Shown: positions 15,547-23,217 of the stretch, one piece after another
How positions within the stretch are numbered: position 1 is the stretch's first letter
Layout: every line of letters begins with the position of its first letter
Source of the DNA: Paraburkholderia sacchari
GTDB lineage: Bacteria > Pseudomonadota > Gammaproteobacteria > Burkholderiales > Burkholderiaceae
Assembly (NCBI RefSeq): GCF_000785435.2
Contig: NZ_JTDB02000015.1
Location: 55,506 to 119,505, forward strand
DNA length: 64,000 bases
Direction: 5' to 3'
Made by a program: the position numbers and the translations under genes
The notes under the pieces: model-generated
What the model saw: the letters and a program-made list of their open reading frames with translations, nothing else
Told to the model about the DNA's origin: nothing
Databases searched by the model: none

Positions 15547-16386
15547 TTACTGCACCAACTCGCAAAGATCGATGTCGTTGCTGGCCATCTGCGCGTCGAG
15601 CAGGCTCTCGTGGGCGGTCGAAAAGAAATCTTCCTGACGCGAGACAGCGTCAAGCATGGGAAGGGTTTTCGCGTAGCGGCTGACGCTCGTCCCGTCAATG
15701 CTGTTTGCTCCTGCGGCGGCGCATATCTTGATGCGGCGTGCCGTGTTGACCCGGCCCACATGCAAGTGGCAGTTCCGGCGTCGCGCAAGCGAGCCCCATG
15801 CGCCTGCGGTGGCTTCCTTCCACGCCGTGGAACCTCCAATAAATATTCCAACTGCGGGAGAAAGCCACGGGGCAACGTCCTCCAGCTGGACCCCGTCCTG
15901 AACGGCAATAAGAAGCTTGGTCGGGATGCCTTTCAGGCGCTCCATCCACGTAAGCGAGAATTCAAGGGACGCCATACCGCCTTGAACGACATCGGGTAGA
16001 ACGATCCATTCTGCGCCTTCGCCTACAAGGTCGACCGCACCCAAGAACGCATTCTCATCGAAAGCCTGACCCTGCTGATATGCGGTCCACGCGCCGTTGT
16101 CCAGCGCGTAGGGCATGCCTTCGGTTTTCAGGGAGTTGCCTTTCGGCGAGAGAAGCAGATGCCATCCAGCGTCTTTCATCGCGGCGAGATTCCGGCGAGT
16201 ACCCGTATGGCTCGCGTATGCGACCATCGGCTGACGGTGCATCACGAGTCGTTCCTCGATGCTCCAATCATCGTCTGCTGAACCGTCCACGCAGTAGTAG
16301 TCCGCATATGCCATCACGGCCTGCGCCCATCCGGTCTTTTCCCCGTTCGCATACGGGGAGATCCACGCTGGAATATTTCTGTTCAT
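15547..16386 (-). CDS. TIM-barrel protein resembling TGT/DpdA-type transglycosylases
   Basis: 279 residues. The pattern ALDNGAWTAYQQG, WIVLPDVVQGG, LIAVQDGV, GIFIGGSTAWKEAT, CHLHVGRVNTARR and AAAGANSIDGTSVSR suggests a beta/alpha barrel. Asp/Asn-Gly and Asp residues sit at strand ends, as in queuine tRNA-ribosyltransferase relatives. Related proteins occur in phages and plasmids, where DpdA enzymes insert 7-deazaguanine bases into DNA. The usual TGT zinc-binding cysteine set is not evident. No deazaguanine biosynthesis gene is in the window, so a DNA-modification role is only a hypothesis. It converges on the oriT-flanking gene with 19 bp between. Confidence 0.55.
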   Translation of the reverse strand: MNRNIPAWISPYANGEKTGWAQAVMAYADYYCVDGSADDDWSIEERLVMHRQPMVAYASHTGTRRNLAAMKDAGWHLLLSPKGNSLKTEGMPYALDNGAWTAYQQGQAFDENAFLGAVDLVGEGAEWIVLPDVVQGGMASLEFSLTWMERLKGIPTKLLIAVQDGVQLEDVAPWLSPAVGIFIGGSTAWKEATAGAWGSLARRRNCHLHVGRVNTARRIKICAAAGANSIDGTSVSRYAKTLPMLDAVSRQEDFFSTAHESLLDAQMASNDIDLCELVQ

Positions 16387-16426
16387 GTTGTTGTTTGACT
16401 CAGGAGAAGGTAAAACCCGGTTTGAT

Positions 16427-16469
16427 GGGGTTGGCTGACGCGCCGTGACAGAGCGCTCGAACCAACCCC
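16427..16469. other. Inverted repeat between two minus-strand genes
   Basis: GGGGTTGG at 16427-16434 pairs with CCAACCCC at 16462-16469 across 27 nt. It may be an RNA hairpin between the two genes; no T run marks it as a terminator. Confidence 0.35.
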
Positions 16470-16488
16470 GGCGAGGCCGCTACCAGCC

Positions 16489-17457
16489 TTACGCTGGCTC
16501 CGCTGCTTCGTCCTCGTAGTCGTATTCGTCCTCGTCCAAAACCTCGTCCGTTTCTTCGTCGCTCTCGTTGGCAGCGTTGCGAGCGGCAAGAAGACTCGCG
16601 ATCGTGTCGGTAGAAGGCCGCTCGTCGTACACGTTGATTGCCGACTCCAGCACGCACAGCTGGCCGCGCACCTTCACGACCATCCCGCGTTCATCGCCTC
16701 GCTCGCGAGTTCCTTCGTCCCATGCCTTGGTAATCGAGCGATAGGAATACGTCTCGCCGTTCCAGTCGGCGATCGGGCAGATACGCCAGGCCGTCGCTTG
16801 CTCCAAACCGCCGTAGCACATACCACCCGTCTGGACGTATTCACGGCCATTCAGCTTGAATGTCGGGACAGACGCAACACCATTGCCTGACATGGCGAGC
16901 TTGTCCGCGCAGTAAGCGCCTTTCCAGGTTGCATAGGGCACCTTCACCATAGGCATGTCGTCCTCGAAACTACTCAGGAAAAACGAGTCCTTCCAGGGGT
17001 GATAGACGATATGCGCGCTATCCACCTGCGACCACTGGAGGGCGATGATGGTGCCAACCCCTTCGATGTACACAGCGGCGGTCTTGAGGCGCACCTTTTC
17101 GCGCACCTTGACTTCGATCCCGCGAGCAGGAGCTTTCTGCCACTGTTCGCAGGCGCGCATAAACTTCTCGACCGTCTCACCCTCGCTTGTCAGCTTGATG
17201 CTGGACAGTCGCCACGAGACATCCGCGCCTTCCTCGATCAGATCCGCAAGTTCGCCCTTGGCGATGTCAAGACCGGAGCGGTACAGGTCGCAAAGCTGGG
17301 CGTCGATCATCGGCAGGCGACGAGTCGCCTCCTCGATCGCACGGACCCATTGCGGCGCGTCCCAGCAGGGCGCGAGCCATGCGCCGCGATCCATATCCAA
17401 GGACTGCGAATCATTCGAACCGAAATCAAAGCCGATCTGAGCAACCTGACCAATCAT
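16489..17457 (-). CDS. Conserved plasmid protein of unknown function with acidic tail
   Basis: 322 residues, soluble. The central part has beta-rich segments (VYIEGVGTIIALQWSQVDSA, VPTFKLNGREYVQTGGMCYG) and the last ~30 residues are almost all acidic (EESDEETDEVLDEDEYDYED pattern). The promoter region carries two GTACCCAATGGGT palindromes and a perfect TGATAT-N4-ATATCA site, so it is probably tightly regulated together with the divergent small-gene cluster. No family recognised. An acidic tail is typical of DNA mimics and of histone-like chaperones, but nothing else supports this. Confidence 0.6.
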   Translation of the reverse strand: MIGQVAQIGFDFGSNDSQSLDMDRGAWLAPCWDAPQWVRAIEEATRRLPMIDAQLCDLYRSGLDIAKGELADLIEEGADVSWRLSSIKLTSEGETVEKFMRACEQWQKAPARGIEVKVREKVRLKTAAVYIEGVGTIIALQWSQVDSAHIVYHPWKDSFFLSSFEDDMPMVKVPYATWKGAYCADKLAMSGNGVASVPTFKLNGREYVQTGGMCYGGLEQATAWRICPIADWNGETYSYRSITKAWDEGTRERGDERGMVVKVRGQLCVLESAINVYDERPSTDTIASLLAARNAANESDEETDEVLDEDEYDYEDEAAEPA

Positions 17458-17497
17458 TTCCGCCCCCTTTCTTAATCATCAACCTAGAGACTACATT

Positions 17498-17512
17498 GTA
17501 CCCAATGGGTAC
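17498..17512. promoter_or_regulatory. GTACCCAATGGGTAC palindrome, site 1
   Basis: Perfect palindrome (6-bp arms around AAT), 40 bp upstream of the minus-strand gene starting at 17457. Confidence 0.7.
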
Positions 17513-17531
17513 ATGACGAACAAGCTATTTT

Positions 17532-17547
17532 TGATATTTTTATATCA
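17532..17547. promoter_or_regulatory. TGATAT-N4-ATATCA element, site 1
   Basis: Perfect copy between the two GTACCCAATGGGT sites in the divergent promoter region. Confidence 0.7.
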
Positions 17548-17563
17548 TTTTTCTCTTGCATAT

Positions 17564-17578
17564 GTACCCAATGGGTCC
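17564..17578. promoter_or_regulatory. GTACCCAATGGGTCC palindrome, site 2
   Basis: ATGTACCCAATGGGTCCT here is identical over at least 18 bp to site 3 at 41521, 24 kb away. Confidence 0.7.
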
Positions 17579-17640
17579 TACAATGAAGTCTGGTAACACA
17601 TTGATGTCCTGATGAATTCTTCGCTACCTGGGAGCACGCG

Positions 17641-17844
17641 ATGGAACAACAAGGTACTCCGTTCAGGATTCTCGACTTCCCTGATATGGGCGTCGCGTAC
17701 TACGCCGTGTGGGACGGCGACACGGAAACGTACTGGGTTTATGACGGTCCGGATCAAGACACGGCAACCGCGATCGGCGAAGCGAATACGGTGTTGGGCG
17801 CGAAGCGGGTTGCGAAAGAGAACGCCGAAGCTTTGATGGCGTAA
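17641..17844 (+). CDS. Small acidic protein, first gene of a small-gene operon
   Basis: 67 residues, ATG preceded by GGGAG. The sequence (RILDFPDMGVAYYAVWDGDT, TYWVYDGPDQDTATA) suggests a small beta-rich fold. It is the first of eight small same-strand genes up to about 20030. Downstream of the paired palindromes. No family recognised. Confidence 0.55.
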   Translation: MEQQGTPFRILDFPDMGVAYYAVWDGDTETYWVYDGPDQDTATAIGEANTVLGAKRVAKENAEALMA

Positions 17845-17904
17845 CAACATCACGACGCCCGCTCTACACGGGCATCTCTCACGCAAGCACGAAGGGGAGT
17901 GACG

Positions 17905-18369
17905 ATGGATCAACTTGAAACGATGACGTGTTCGCGTTGCGGCGGTTCGGGCCACTTCAGCTACAACCAGATCCACGGCACCCGTTGTTACGGTTGCAAC
18001 GGCACCGGCAAGAAGTACACGAAGCGCGGTGCCGCAGCTGCGAAGTTCCTGAGCGATCTGCGCTCGATTCCGGCTGAGCAGTTCAAGGTCGGCGATCTGA
18101 TTTTGTACCAAGGCATCTCGCACTCGAAATTCGTGCGGATTACCTCGGTGGAGGTAAGTCGCGCCAAGGATCAAGGTTGCTACTCGGGCGACGGCGAATA
18201 CCAGCAAGTCAAGATCCAGTGCGAGGGCGGCTACGGAGCGTATTACAGGCCCGGCAACCTCGTGCGCAAGGGCTGCGGTGCGGAGATGAAATCCGAGCAA
18301 TTGCGGCAGGCACTCGCGTTTCAAGCAACGCTCACGAAGAACGGCACGCCTCGCAAGCGAGCCACCTGA
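17905..18369 (+). CDS. Protein with DnaJ-type zinc-binding cysteine motifs
   Basis: 154 residues. The start at 17905 follows AGGGGAG. Residues ~7-36 contain CSRCGGSGHF and CYGCNGTGKK, the paired CxxCxGxG signature of DnaJ-like zinc fingers, here only two of the usual four, enough for one zinc site. The rest has a beta-rich portion (FKVGDLILYQGISHSKFVRI) with KOW/SH3-like flavour and a basic C terminus. The J domain is absent, so it is not a co-chaperone in the usual sense; it may bind nucleic acid or protein. Confidence 0.6.
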   Translation: MDQLETMTCSRCGGSGHFSYNQIHGTRCYGCNGTGKKYTKRGAAAAKFLSDLRSIPAEQFKVGDLILYQGISHSKFVRITSVEVSRAKDQGCYSGDGEYQQVKIQCEGGYGAYYRPGNLVRKGCGAEMKSEQLRQALAFQATLTKNGTPRKRAT

Positions 18370-18397
18370 AAACCTCACTTGCTCAGGGAGAGCGACG

Positions 18398-18622
18398 ATG
18401 GAAGGCACGAAACAGGTAGCTCAGCGCATGGTGAACGCCTCAGAGAACTTCGTCGCTACCGTGCAGGAAATCACCGGCTGCACCCGTGAGGAAGGCTTTA
18501 AGGCTCTCAATACCATGCGCAAGCTGAAGGTCATCAAGCTCGATATTGCAGCTGGCCGATACATCGCAAAACACGGCGCGTTCATGGAAGCTTTGGCGCT
18601 CCGCAACGCAATCACCTACTAA
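18398..18622 (+). CDS. Small helical protein of unknown function
   Basis: 74 residues (VAQRMVNASENFVATVQEIT, REEGFKALNTMRKLKVIKLD). AGGGAGAG precedes the ATG. It resembles small DNA-binding or regulatory helices but no family is recognised. 28 bp downstream of the zinc-motif gene in the same operon. Confidence 0.55.
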   Translation: MEGTKQVAQRMVNASENFVATVQEITGCTREEGFKALNTMRKLKVIKLDIAAGRYIAKHGAFMEALALRNAITY

Positions 18623-18650
18623 CCACTAGCTATCTCAAAAGGTAATCCAA

Positions 18651-18722
18651 ATGGAACTGCTCTTTGCCCTGGTCATTACGCTCGCCGTTGCGAGCGTTAT
18701 TCAGTTCGAGTCGCGCGTCTAA
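18651..18722 (+). CDS. Tiny hydrophobic peptide (23 residues)
   Basis: ATG preceded by AAAGGT opens a 23-codon frame: MELLFALVITLAVASVIQFE followed by SRV. It is a single transmembrane helix with a short polar end. Position inside a tight small-gene operon with its own ribosome binding site supports translation. Could be a small toxin-like or membrane-modulating peptide; function unknown. Confidence 0.45.
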   Translation: MELLFALVITLAVASVIQFESRV

Positions 18723-18817
18723 GTGAATCGCGCCGCGTAATCAACCATGAACCGACAGCGTCATGCCTCGTTTCGCCCGCTAGCGCTGCGCATCGTGACC
18801 GATACGGAGATTGCACC

Positions 18818-18943
18818 ATGTCCCTGCTCGCACAAGAACTTGTCGAACTGGCCCACCTGCCACGCGGCGCACTCGTCGAACACCTGCTGCGTGCAATCGC
18901 ACTACACCTTATTGCGGCCGGAATCGAGCCGTTCACGTTCTGA
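18818..18943 (+). CDS. Short helical peptide (41 residues)
   Basis: GGAG lies 8-11 bp before the ATG. The peptide (MSLLAQELVELAHLPRGALV, then EHLLRAIALHLIAAGIEPFT) is an amphipathic helical hairpin. The frame ends in TGA within the TTCTGACGTCA stretch at 18938, a degenerate relative of the 14-bp element. Supported only by ribosome binding site, spacing and composition. Confidence 0.4.
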   Translation: MSLLAQELVELAHLPRGALVEHLLRAIALHLIAAGIEPFTF

Positions 18944-18977
18944 CGTCATTCGCTCAACTTTTAAAAAAGCACTATCT

Positions 18978-19211
18978 ATGATCCGCGGCAAATACAAGGC
19001 AACGAAAGTACGCGTTGGACTCAGGGTCGGCGTTGTGTGTGGTCCCGGTGAGTTTCCCGAGCACCGCACTGGCACTGTCGTATGCCAGCAGACGAACCGT
19101 TGGGGTACGCAATGGGAAGTCGAAATGGACGACGGCTCTCGCGAATGGATCTCCGCAATGCACACCAACGAAATGGGAATCGGCTGGTACGCGATCGGGG
19201 AGTCCAAGTGA
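18978..19211 (+). CDS. Small protein of unknown function
   Basis: 77 residues from ATG 18978; the longer in-frame extension upstream overlaps the 41-codon gene and has no start signal. The sequence (VRVGLRVGVVCGPGEFPEHR, TGTVVCQQTNRWGTQWEVEM) reads as a small SH3-like beta barrel. It overlaps the next gene by GTGA, so they are translated together. No family recognised. Confidence 0.55.
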   Translation: MIRGKYKATKVRVGLRVGVVCGPGEFPEHRTGTVVCQQTNRWGTQWEVEMDDGSREWISAMHTNEMGIGWYAIGESK

Positions 19212-19459
19212 TCACGCTGTCGTCCGTATCGATGAAGGCGATGCCGTTAGACGATCGCGTCCGCGCAGCGACGGCGCGAGTCGTCGCAAAGTATTCGCCC
19301 GCGCTCACTCCTGAATTCGTCTTTGAGCATGTGCTTCCCGACGCGCAAGCGTGCGCCGAATGGCTCTCATCGATGGTTGAGTACTACTCCCGCACGGGAG
19401 CATCTGGCGTGGCCTCCCTGTCCCGGTTGTGCACGCTAGCGGCCAGGGTACGCCACTGA
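19208..19459 (+). CDS. Small protein of unknown function
   Basis: 83 residues from a GTG that overlaps the previous stop; GGGGAG lies 6 bp upstream. Helical (DDRVRAATARVVAKYSPALT, EFVFEHVLPDAQACAEWLSS). No recognised domain. The next gene follows after a 14-bp dispersed element. Confidence 0.5.
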   Translation: MITLSSVSMKAMPLDDRVRAATARVVAKYSPALTPEFVFEHVLPDAQACAEWLSSMVEYYSRTGASGVASLSRLCTLAARVRH

Positions 19460-19475
19460 ATCTGCAATCTCAGAT

Positions 19476-19489
19476 TTCCAACGTCAGAA
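19476..19489 (-). repeat. TTCTGACGTTGGAA dispersed element, copy 6 (reverse)
   Basis: Exact copy 17 bp after the stop at 19459 and 28 bp before the ATG at 19518. Confidence 0.9.
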
Positions 19490-19517
19490 GCAGCACTACT
19501 AGTTTTTGGAGGTAGCA

Positions 19518-20030
19518 ATGGAACAAACCAAAATCCTCGCTTCGGTCGCAAGCGACACAAATGCGCCGAATCCCTTCACTGACTCACTTGGTATCCTGTA
19601 CGCGATCTCGTTCGTCGCTGTCGCGATCGCCGGGTGGCGCACAGGGATGCGTCACGTGGTCGGGGAGCTTCCGCTGTGGGCGGTCATTGCCGCGCTTCTT
19701 GCAGCTGGCTGCGTCCTGATGCACTCGGTTCGCTGGAGTGCCGCAACGTATGCCTGCCCGCTGGCTGTGGCATGGGCATTCCTCGCCCTCGCAATGCTCG
19801 GAGCCGACATCGGGACTCGAATCTACCCGAACATCGCTTCCCTGACGCCTTTGGCTGACGCTGCTGTGTTGCAGTGGGGAGGTATTGTCATGACGATTGG
19901 GTTCGGCGGTGCGGCCGTCTTAAATCACTTTCAGACGCTTCTAAATGGCCGATCCCTTGGGGCGTCGGCAGCGGACGACAATCGCAGTGCTGCTTCAATC
20001 GTGTCCGTTCTCCGAGCGAGCGGCGAGTGA
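19518..20030 (+). CDS. Polytopic inner-membrane protein of unknown function
   Basis: 170 residues from the ATG at 19518 (TTGGAGG upstream). Four hydrophobic helices are visible at about residues 26-42, 53-72, 76-98 and 117-140. The short polar termini are probably cytoplasmic. No family recognised. Its place after the small-gene cluster and before the ParA-like transfer genes suggests a plasmid maintenance or entry-exclusion role, which remains untested. Confidence 0.6.
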   Translation: MEQTKILASVASDTNAPNPFTDSLGILYAISFVAVAIAGWRTGMRHVVGELPLWAVIAALLAAGCVLMHSVRWSAATYACPLAVAWAFLALAMLGADIGTRIYPNIASLTPLADAAVLQWGGIVMTIGFGGAAVLNHFQTLLNGRSLGASAADDNRSAASIVSVLRASGE

Positions 20031-20123
20031 GTGCCGCCATTCGTGATGGCCGGTCATGTAACATCGCACTATCAGGAGTAGTCGTAACGCTCAATAGTCA
20101 ACAGATTGAAGGGAAGTCCACGC

Positions 20124-20387
20124 ATGACAATTAGTCGGCCCATAGCAGAACGTGTATCGGTTCCTAGCCCGGAAGAAGTGAGGGCTGCGCGTGAGCGTGC
20201 GGGCCTTACGCCTCAATCGGCTGGTGCTCTCGTGTCATCTTCCCAGCAGCCCCGGCGCACGTGGGAGAAGTGGGAAAAAGAAAAGGGAACCGACAATCAT
20301 CGCGAGATGCCTCAGGCAACTTGGGAGCTTTTTCTTTTGCTGACCGACCAGCACCCGACACTGACGCTGACAGAAGCGCAGCGTTGA
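20124..20387 (+). CDS. Small helix-turn-helix regulator-like protein
   Basis: 87 residues. SPEEVRAARERAGLTPQSAG followed by ALVSSSQQPRRTWEKWEKEK resembles a Xre-type helix-turn-helix, and the C-terminal part (MPQATWELFLLLTDQHP) fits the fifth helix of that fold. ATG with GAAGGGAAG upstream. It is a candidate reader of one of the dispersed palindromes, but no own operator is evident immediately upstream. Confidence 0.55.
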   Translation: MTISRPIAERVSVPSPEEVRAARERAGLTPQSAGALVSSSQQPRRTWEKWEKEKGTDNHREMPQATWELFLLLTDQHPTLTLTEAQR

Positions 20388-20473
20388 CCGCATAGGGGAA
20401 AATGCGATGCTTGAGCCGGGTGACGTTCTCAACCGGCAGCCCCTATAAATAACCTTTGCATGGCGCGTACTTG

Positions 20474-20489
20474 TGATATATTGATATCA
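20474..20489. promoter_or_regulatory. TGATAT-N4-ATATCA element, site 2
   Basis: Perfect core extended to TTGTGATAT/ATATCACAA (20471-20492), 46 bp before the next ATG. Confidence 0.7.
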
Positions 20490-20534
20490 CAATTAATTAA
20501 CAGTACGGCAGTATCCAACTTGATGAGGTCCACT

Positions 20535-20885
20535 ATGAAAAAAGCGACGCTGGCGTTCCTTACCGCTCTTGCGGTCGTGCCCGCACTAGCAGAACAGCCG
20601 TCCCCTGTGTCCTCTGCCGCCCCGCAAGTCATTTCTGTTCAAACACTGCGCGAGGGCGACGTGGACATTTCCTTGCCCACTATCAGGAACGCAGACGGAT
20701 CGATTTGCGTTAGCTACCTGGCAAGTTCATCGCGCGATGCAGAAAACAAGCTGACCACGGAAGTTTCCCGGATTTGCGGTCCCGCAGGCCCGAACGGCGA
20801 AGCCGGTCCCGCGCAGCTACTGTCGATGCGGGAATTTCGCACCGGCAGTCTTGCGGTGCAACTGCCCACGACCAAAGCCCAGTGA
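20535..20885 (+). CDS. Small exported protein
   Basis: 116 residues from ATG 20535 (GAGG upstream). A clear signal peptide (KKATLAFLTALAVVPALAEQ) precedes a short mature domain containing two cysteines (SICVSYLASSSRD, VSRICGPAGPN) that could form a disulfide. It would be periplasmic or surface-associated. First gene after a TGATAT-N4-ATATCA promoter; followed by the DUF3717-type gene and the ParA-like gene. Confidence 0.6.
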   Translation: MKKATLAFLTALAVVPALAEQPSPVSSAAPQVISVQTLREGDVDISLPTIRNADGSICVSYLASSSRDAENKLTTEVSRICGPAGPNGEAGPAQLLSMREFRTGSLAVQLPTTKAQ

Positions 20886-20913
20886 AGTCTCCGAGCTCCA
20901 TAGCGAGGGTGTG

Positions 20914-21120
20914 ATGTCTACTTTTACGATTGCTGACCTTGAGGTTGCGATCAATCATTGCCTGGCGCGCCAACCGTCGGAAACGAATTGCCTTCCGTCC
21001 GATGCGAGCAAGCTGGGCGACGTTTATGGCTCAATGATCTGGGCCAAGCAAGATAGTCGAAGCATCGAAACGCTTTCCGTTGACGAACAAGCAGCGTTCA
21101 TTCGCTGGCGAATCATTTAA
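20914..21120 (+). CDS. DUF3717-type small protein
   Basis: 68 residues. TFTIADLEVAINHCLARQPS followed by LGDVYGSMIW and SVDEQAAFIRWR matches my recollection of DUF3717 proteins, which occur mainly in Burkholderiaceae. Function unknown. GAGGG precedes the ATG. It supports the taxonomic placement of the plasmid. Confidence 0.65.
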   Translation: MSTFTIADLEVAINHCLARQPSETNCLPSDASKLGDVYGSMIWAKQDSRSIETLSVDEQAAFIRWRII

Positions 21121-21135
21121 TTAAAGGAGTTTGGA

Positions 21136-21897
21136 ATGGCTGAAAAAATCAAGATAGCAGCTGGCAAGCCGGTCATCGTTCTGCATGGTGACAAGGGCGG
21201 CGTCGGCAAGAGCACCTACGGATGCGTCCTGGTGGACTGGATGCTCAAGCGCGAGATTCCCGTTGCGCTCGTGGACGGCGACACTCGGAACCCGGACGTG
21301 TCGCGCATGTTCGCGGACTCGATGCCGACGACGCAAGCAAACCTGCGCATTCATGAAGGCTGGATGGACCTGGTCGACTTTACGATGCAACACCCCGAGC
21401 GCGCCGTCGTGATTTCGCTGCCCGCTGGCATCGGCGAGGAACTGAAGCGCGAAGGCGGTCGATTCCTGCAAACCATCAAGATGCTCGAACGCCCGCTCGT
21501 CATGTTTTGGGTCATCAACCGGCTCCCCGACAGCGTGAACCTGCTCAACGAGGCCATGAAGGTGATGGAGCCGGGGCTCACTGGAAAGGTTGTGGTCAAG
21601 AACCTGTTCTTCGGCGAAGCGGACAAGTTCAGCCGGTGGGAGTCGAGCACGACCAAACAACGGTTCGAGCAGTCGGGCGGCGTCTCGATCACGATGCCCG
21701 AGTTGCACGAACGCACGGTCGACAAGTTGTTCGCGGACAACGACAACGTTATGCCGTTCTCGCACGCCGCGGTGCCGGTGAAAGAAGCGCACACCTCGCC
21801 GCACAAGCTCACACCCAGCGAGAACATGGAGTTGGTGACGTGGTTGGCCGAGAATCAGAAGACCCTCGACGGGCTGCGGGGACTGCTGACGCTCTAA
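21136..21897 (+). CDS. ParA/MinD-superfamily ATPase of the transfer region (TraL/StbB-like)
   Basis: 253 residues. HGDKGGVGKSTYG at residues ~13-25 is a deviant Walker A box; VALVDGDTRNPDVSRMF is the A' region. Proteins of this kind sit in transfer or mobilisation operons (TraL of RP4, StbB of R388, MobD) and are separate from the true partition ParA, which is at 56329 here. AAAGGAG precedes the ATG. A second, diverged copy follows at 22511. Likely role: positioning plasmid or relaxosome at the membrane. Confidence 0.75.
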   Translation: MAEKIKIAAGKPVIVLHGDKGGVGKSTYGCVLVDWMLKREIPVALVDGDTRNPDVSRMFADSMPTTQANLRIHEGWMDLVDFTMQHPERAVVISLPAGIGEELKREGGRFLQTIKMLERPLVMFWVINRLPDSVNLLNEAMKVMEPGLTGKVVVKNLFFGEADKFSRWESSTTKQRFEQSGGVSITMPELHERTVDKLFADNDNVMPFSHAAVPVKEAHTSPHKLTPSENMELVTWLAENQKTLDGLRGLLTL

Positions 21898-21908
21898 ACG
21901 CGCACTTC

Positions 21909-21922
21909 TTCTGACGTTGGAA
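21909..21922 (+). repeat. TTCTGACGTTGGAA dispersed element, copy 7
   Basis: Exact copy 12 bp after the first ParA-like gene and 14 bp before the next ATG. Confidence 0.9.
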
Positions 21923-21936
21923 AAAAGGGGGGGGAG

Positions 21937-22518
21937 ATGGCACGCGGATTTAAACGTGGTCAGGCCGTCATGTACTTCAAAGGCGCAACCGGGAAGCGGT
22001 GCTACTTCGGCGGCAAGATGGGCGCGTATCGCGTGCTGTCCTCTATCCCCAATGTCGATAGCGGGTGGGCCATCCCCCTTTCTGATGTCGATCGGACGGT
22101 GTTTGCTGCTCCTTCCGAAGATGGGATTTTCGATCGCACGGTATGCGAGGCAATCCAGTACCGTGCTGACCGGACATTTTTTGTTCAACTTGACTACGTC
22201 CAGGCTGGCCCTCGCGCATGGGCAGTCGGTCATTCGTTGCGTGTTGGCGACACACGGAACGTGTTGCCAGTAGCTGTTGATCGAACCTTTCCGACCTTCG
22301 AACAAGCGATCACGGAAGAGCTTTCGCCGTTGCTGCGCGAGCTGAGCCGCCTCGCGGCGGGCGTTGCCAATGCTTTTGTCGATGCCGGATCGATCACTGC
22401 AACTTTGCGCCGCCACGCGAAAGACGCAATCTATCATTTGTTGAGCGCCCTCCCCAGTCACATACAGGATGATATAGTTATGTCATTATTGGGAAGAACC
22501 GGGGATCAGGATGGATAG
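21937..22518 (+). CDS. Protein of unknown function between two ParA-like ATPases
   Basis: 193 residues. The N-terminal part is beta-rich (FKRGQAVMYFKGATGKRCYF) and the C-terminal part helical (LSPLLRELSRLAAGVANAFV, ATLRRHAKDAIYHLLSALPS). A run of Gs serves as ribosome binding site. The 3' end overlaps the second ATPase gene and contains a TGATAT-N4-ATGTCA element. No family recognised; the pairing with ATPases suggests a partner or adaptor. Confidence 0.6.
   Translation: MARGFKRGQAVMYFKGATGKRCYFGGKMGAYRVLSSIPNVDSGWAIPLSDVDRTVFAAPSEDGIFDRTVCEAIQYRADRTFFVQLDYVQAGPRAWAVGHSLRVGDTRNVLPVAVDRTFPTFEQAITEELSPLLRELSRLAAGVANAFVDAGSITATLRRHAKDAIYHLLSALPSHIQDDIVMSLLGRTGDQDG
22470..22485. promoter_or_regulatory. 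TGATAT-N4-ATATCA element, site 3 (one mismatch)
   Basis: TGATAT-AGTT-ATGTCA, inside the preceding gene's end and 25 bp before ATG 22511. Confidence 0.5.
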
Positions 22519-23215
22519 GGTTGTCTGGCTAGTGGCCGGCAACAAGGGTGGCTGTGGCAAGTCCGTCATGGCAAAGAGTCTTGTTGAATGGCTACGAAAC
22601 TCGTCGCATCCGGTCACTGTGGTGGACGGTGATACAAGGACGCCCGATGTCGCGGCGGTGTTCTCTGACGCCCTACCGACGCATCGGTTTGATCTGCACG
22701 ATCCCAACGGGTGGCCTTCCTTTTCAGACTTCCTTTGTACGGCAGATGAGGATGGGGTGGTCGTGAGCGGCCACGTGGTCACCAACCTACCGGACGGCAT
22801 CAACGATCGAGCGATGCTGTTCTTCGAACGCTTTATCCGGCTTGTTCAGGCATACGGCTACACCGTGCGGGTTCTGTTCGTAATGAACCCGCTGCCTGAT
22901 GGGCTGCACTTCTTCGGTCGTCTGGTTCAAAGCTTCCCCTCGGTCACGCCCGTCAAGAACCTTAACTTTGGAAGGGTGCGCGAGTTCGAGCACTTCGACA
23001 ACGCGTATGGGGCCGAACACAGTGATCGTGCTTTGTTGCTGCCCGCTATGAACCCTCGAATCATGCAGGTAGTGCGCGAATCGAATCTTTCGTTCTCGGA
23101 CTTCATCACGCAGGAAGGCGATGAAGAAAGCAACTTCGTGTACGCAAAGATCGTTGTTAGCGAGTGGCGCGACAACATGATCGATGCGCTGGATGATGCT
23201 CTGTATTCCGACTAA
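22511..23215 (+). CDS. Second ParA/MinD-like ATPase
   Basis: 234 residues. VAGNKGGCGKSVMAKSLVEW carries a deviant Walker A box in which Cys replaces the usual Val/Ile. TVVDGDTRTPDVAAVF parallels VALVDGDTRNPDVSRMF of the ATPase at 21136, so the two are paralogues from an old duplication. FVMNPLPDGLHFFGRLVQSF and TPVKNLNFGRVREF also align with that copy. Having two such ATPases in one transfer operon is uncommon; they may form a heterodimer. Confidence 0.72.
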   Translation: MDRVVWLVAGNKGGCGKSVMAKSLVEWLRNSSHPVTVVDGDTRTPDVAAVFSDALPTHRFDLHDPNGWPSFSDFLCTADEDGVVVSGHVVTNLPDGINDRAMLFFERFIRLVQAYGYTVRVLFVMNPLPDGLHFFGRLVQSFPSVTPVKNLNFGRVREFEHFDNAYGAEHSDRALLLPAMNPRIMQVVRESNLSFSDFITQEGDEESNFVYAKIVVSEWRDNMIDALDDALYSD

Positions 23216-23217
23216 TC

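Noticed and set aside
18938..18951. TTCTGACGTCATTC, a half match to the dispersed element
   Set aside because: Only the left half and centre match; three end bases differ, so it was not counted.
21121..22461. Long open frame on the minus strand (about 446 codons)
   Set aside because: It lies opposite the ParA-like gene and the 21937 gene, which have motifs and ribosome binding sites; the antisense protein is His/Arg-rich without any domain, a typical shadow in GC-rich DNA.
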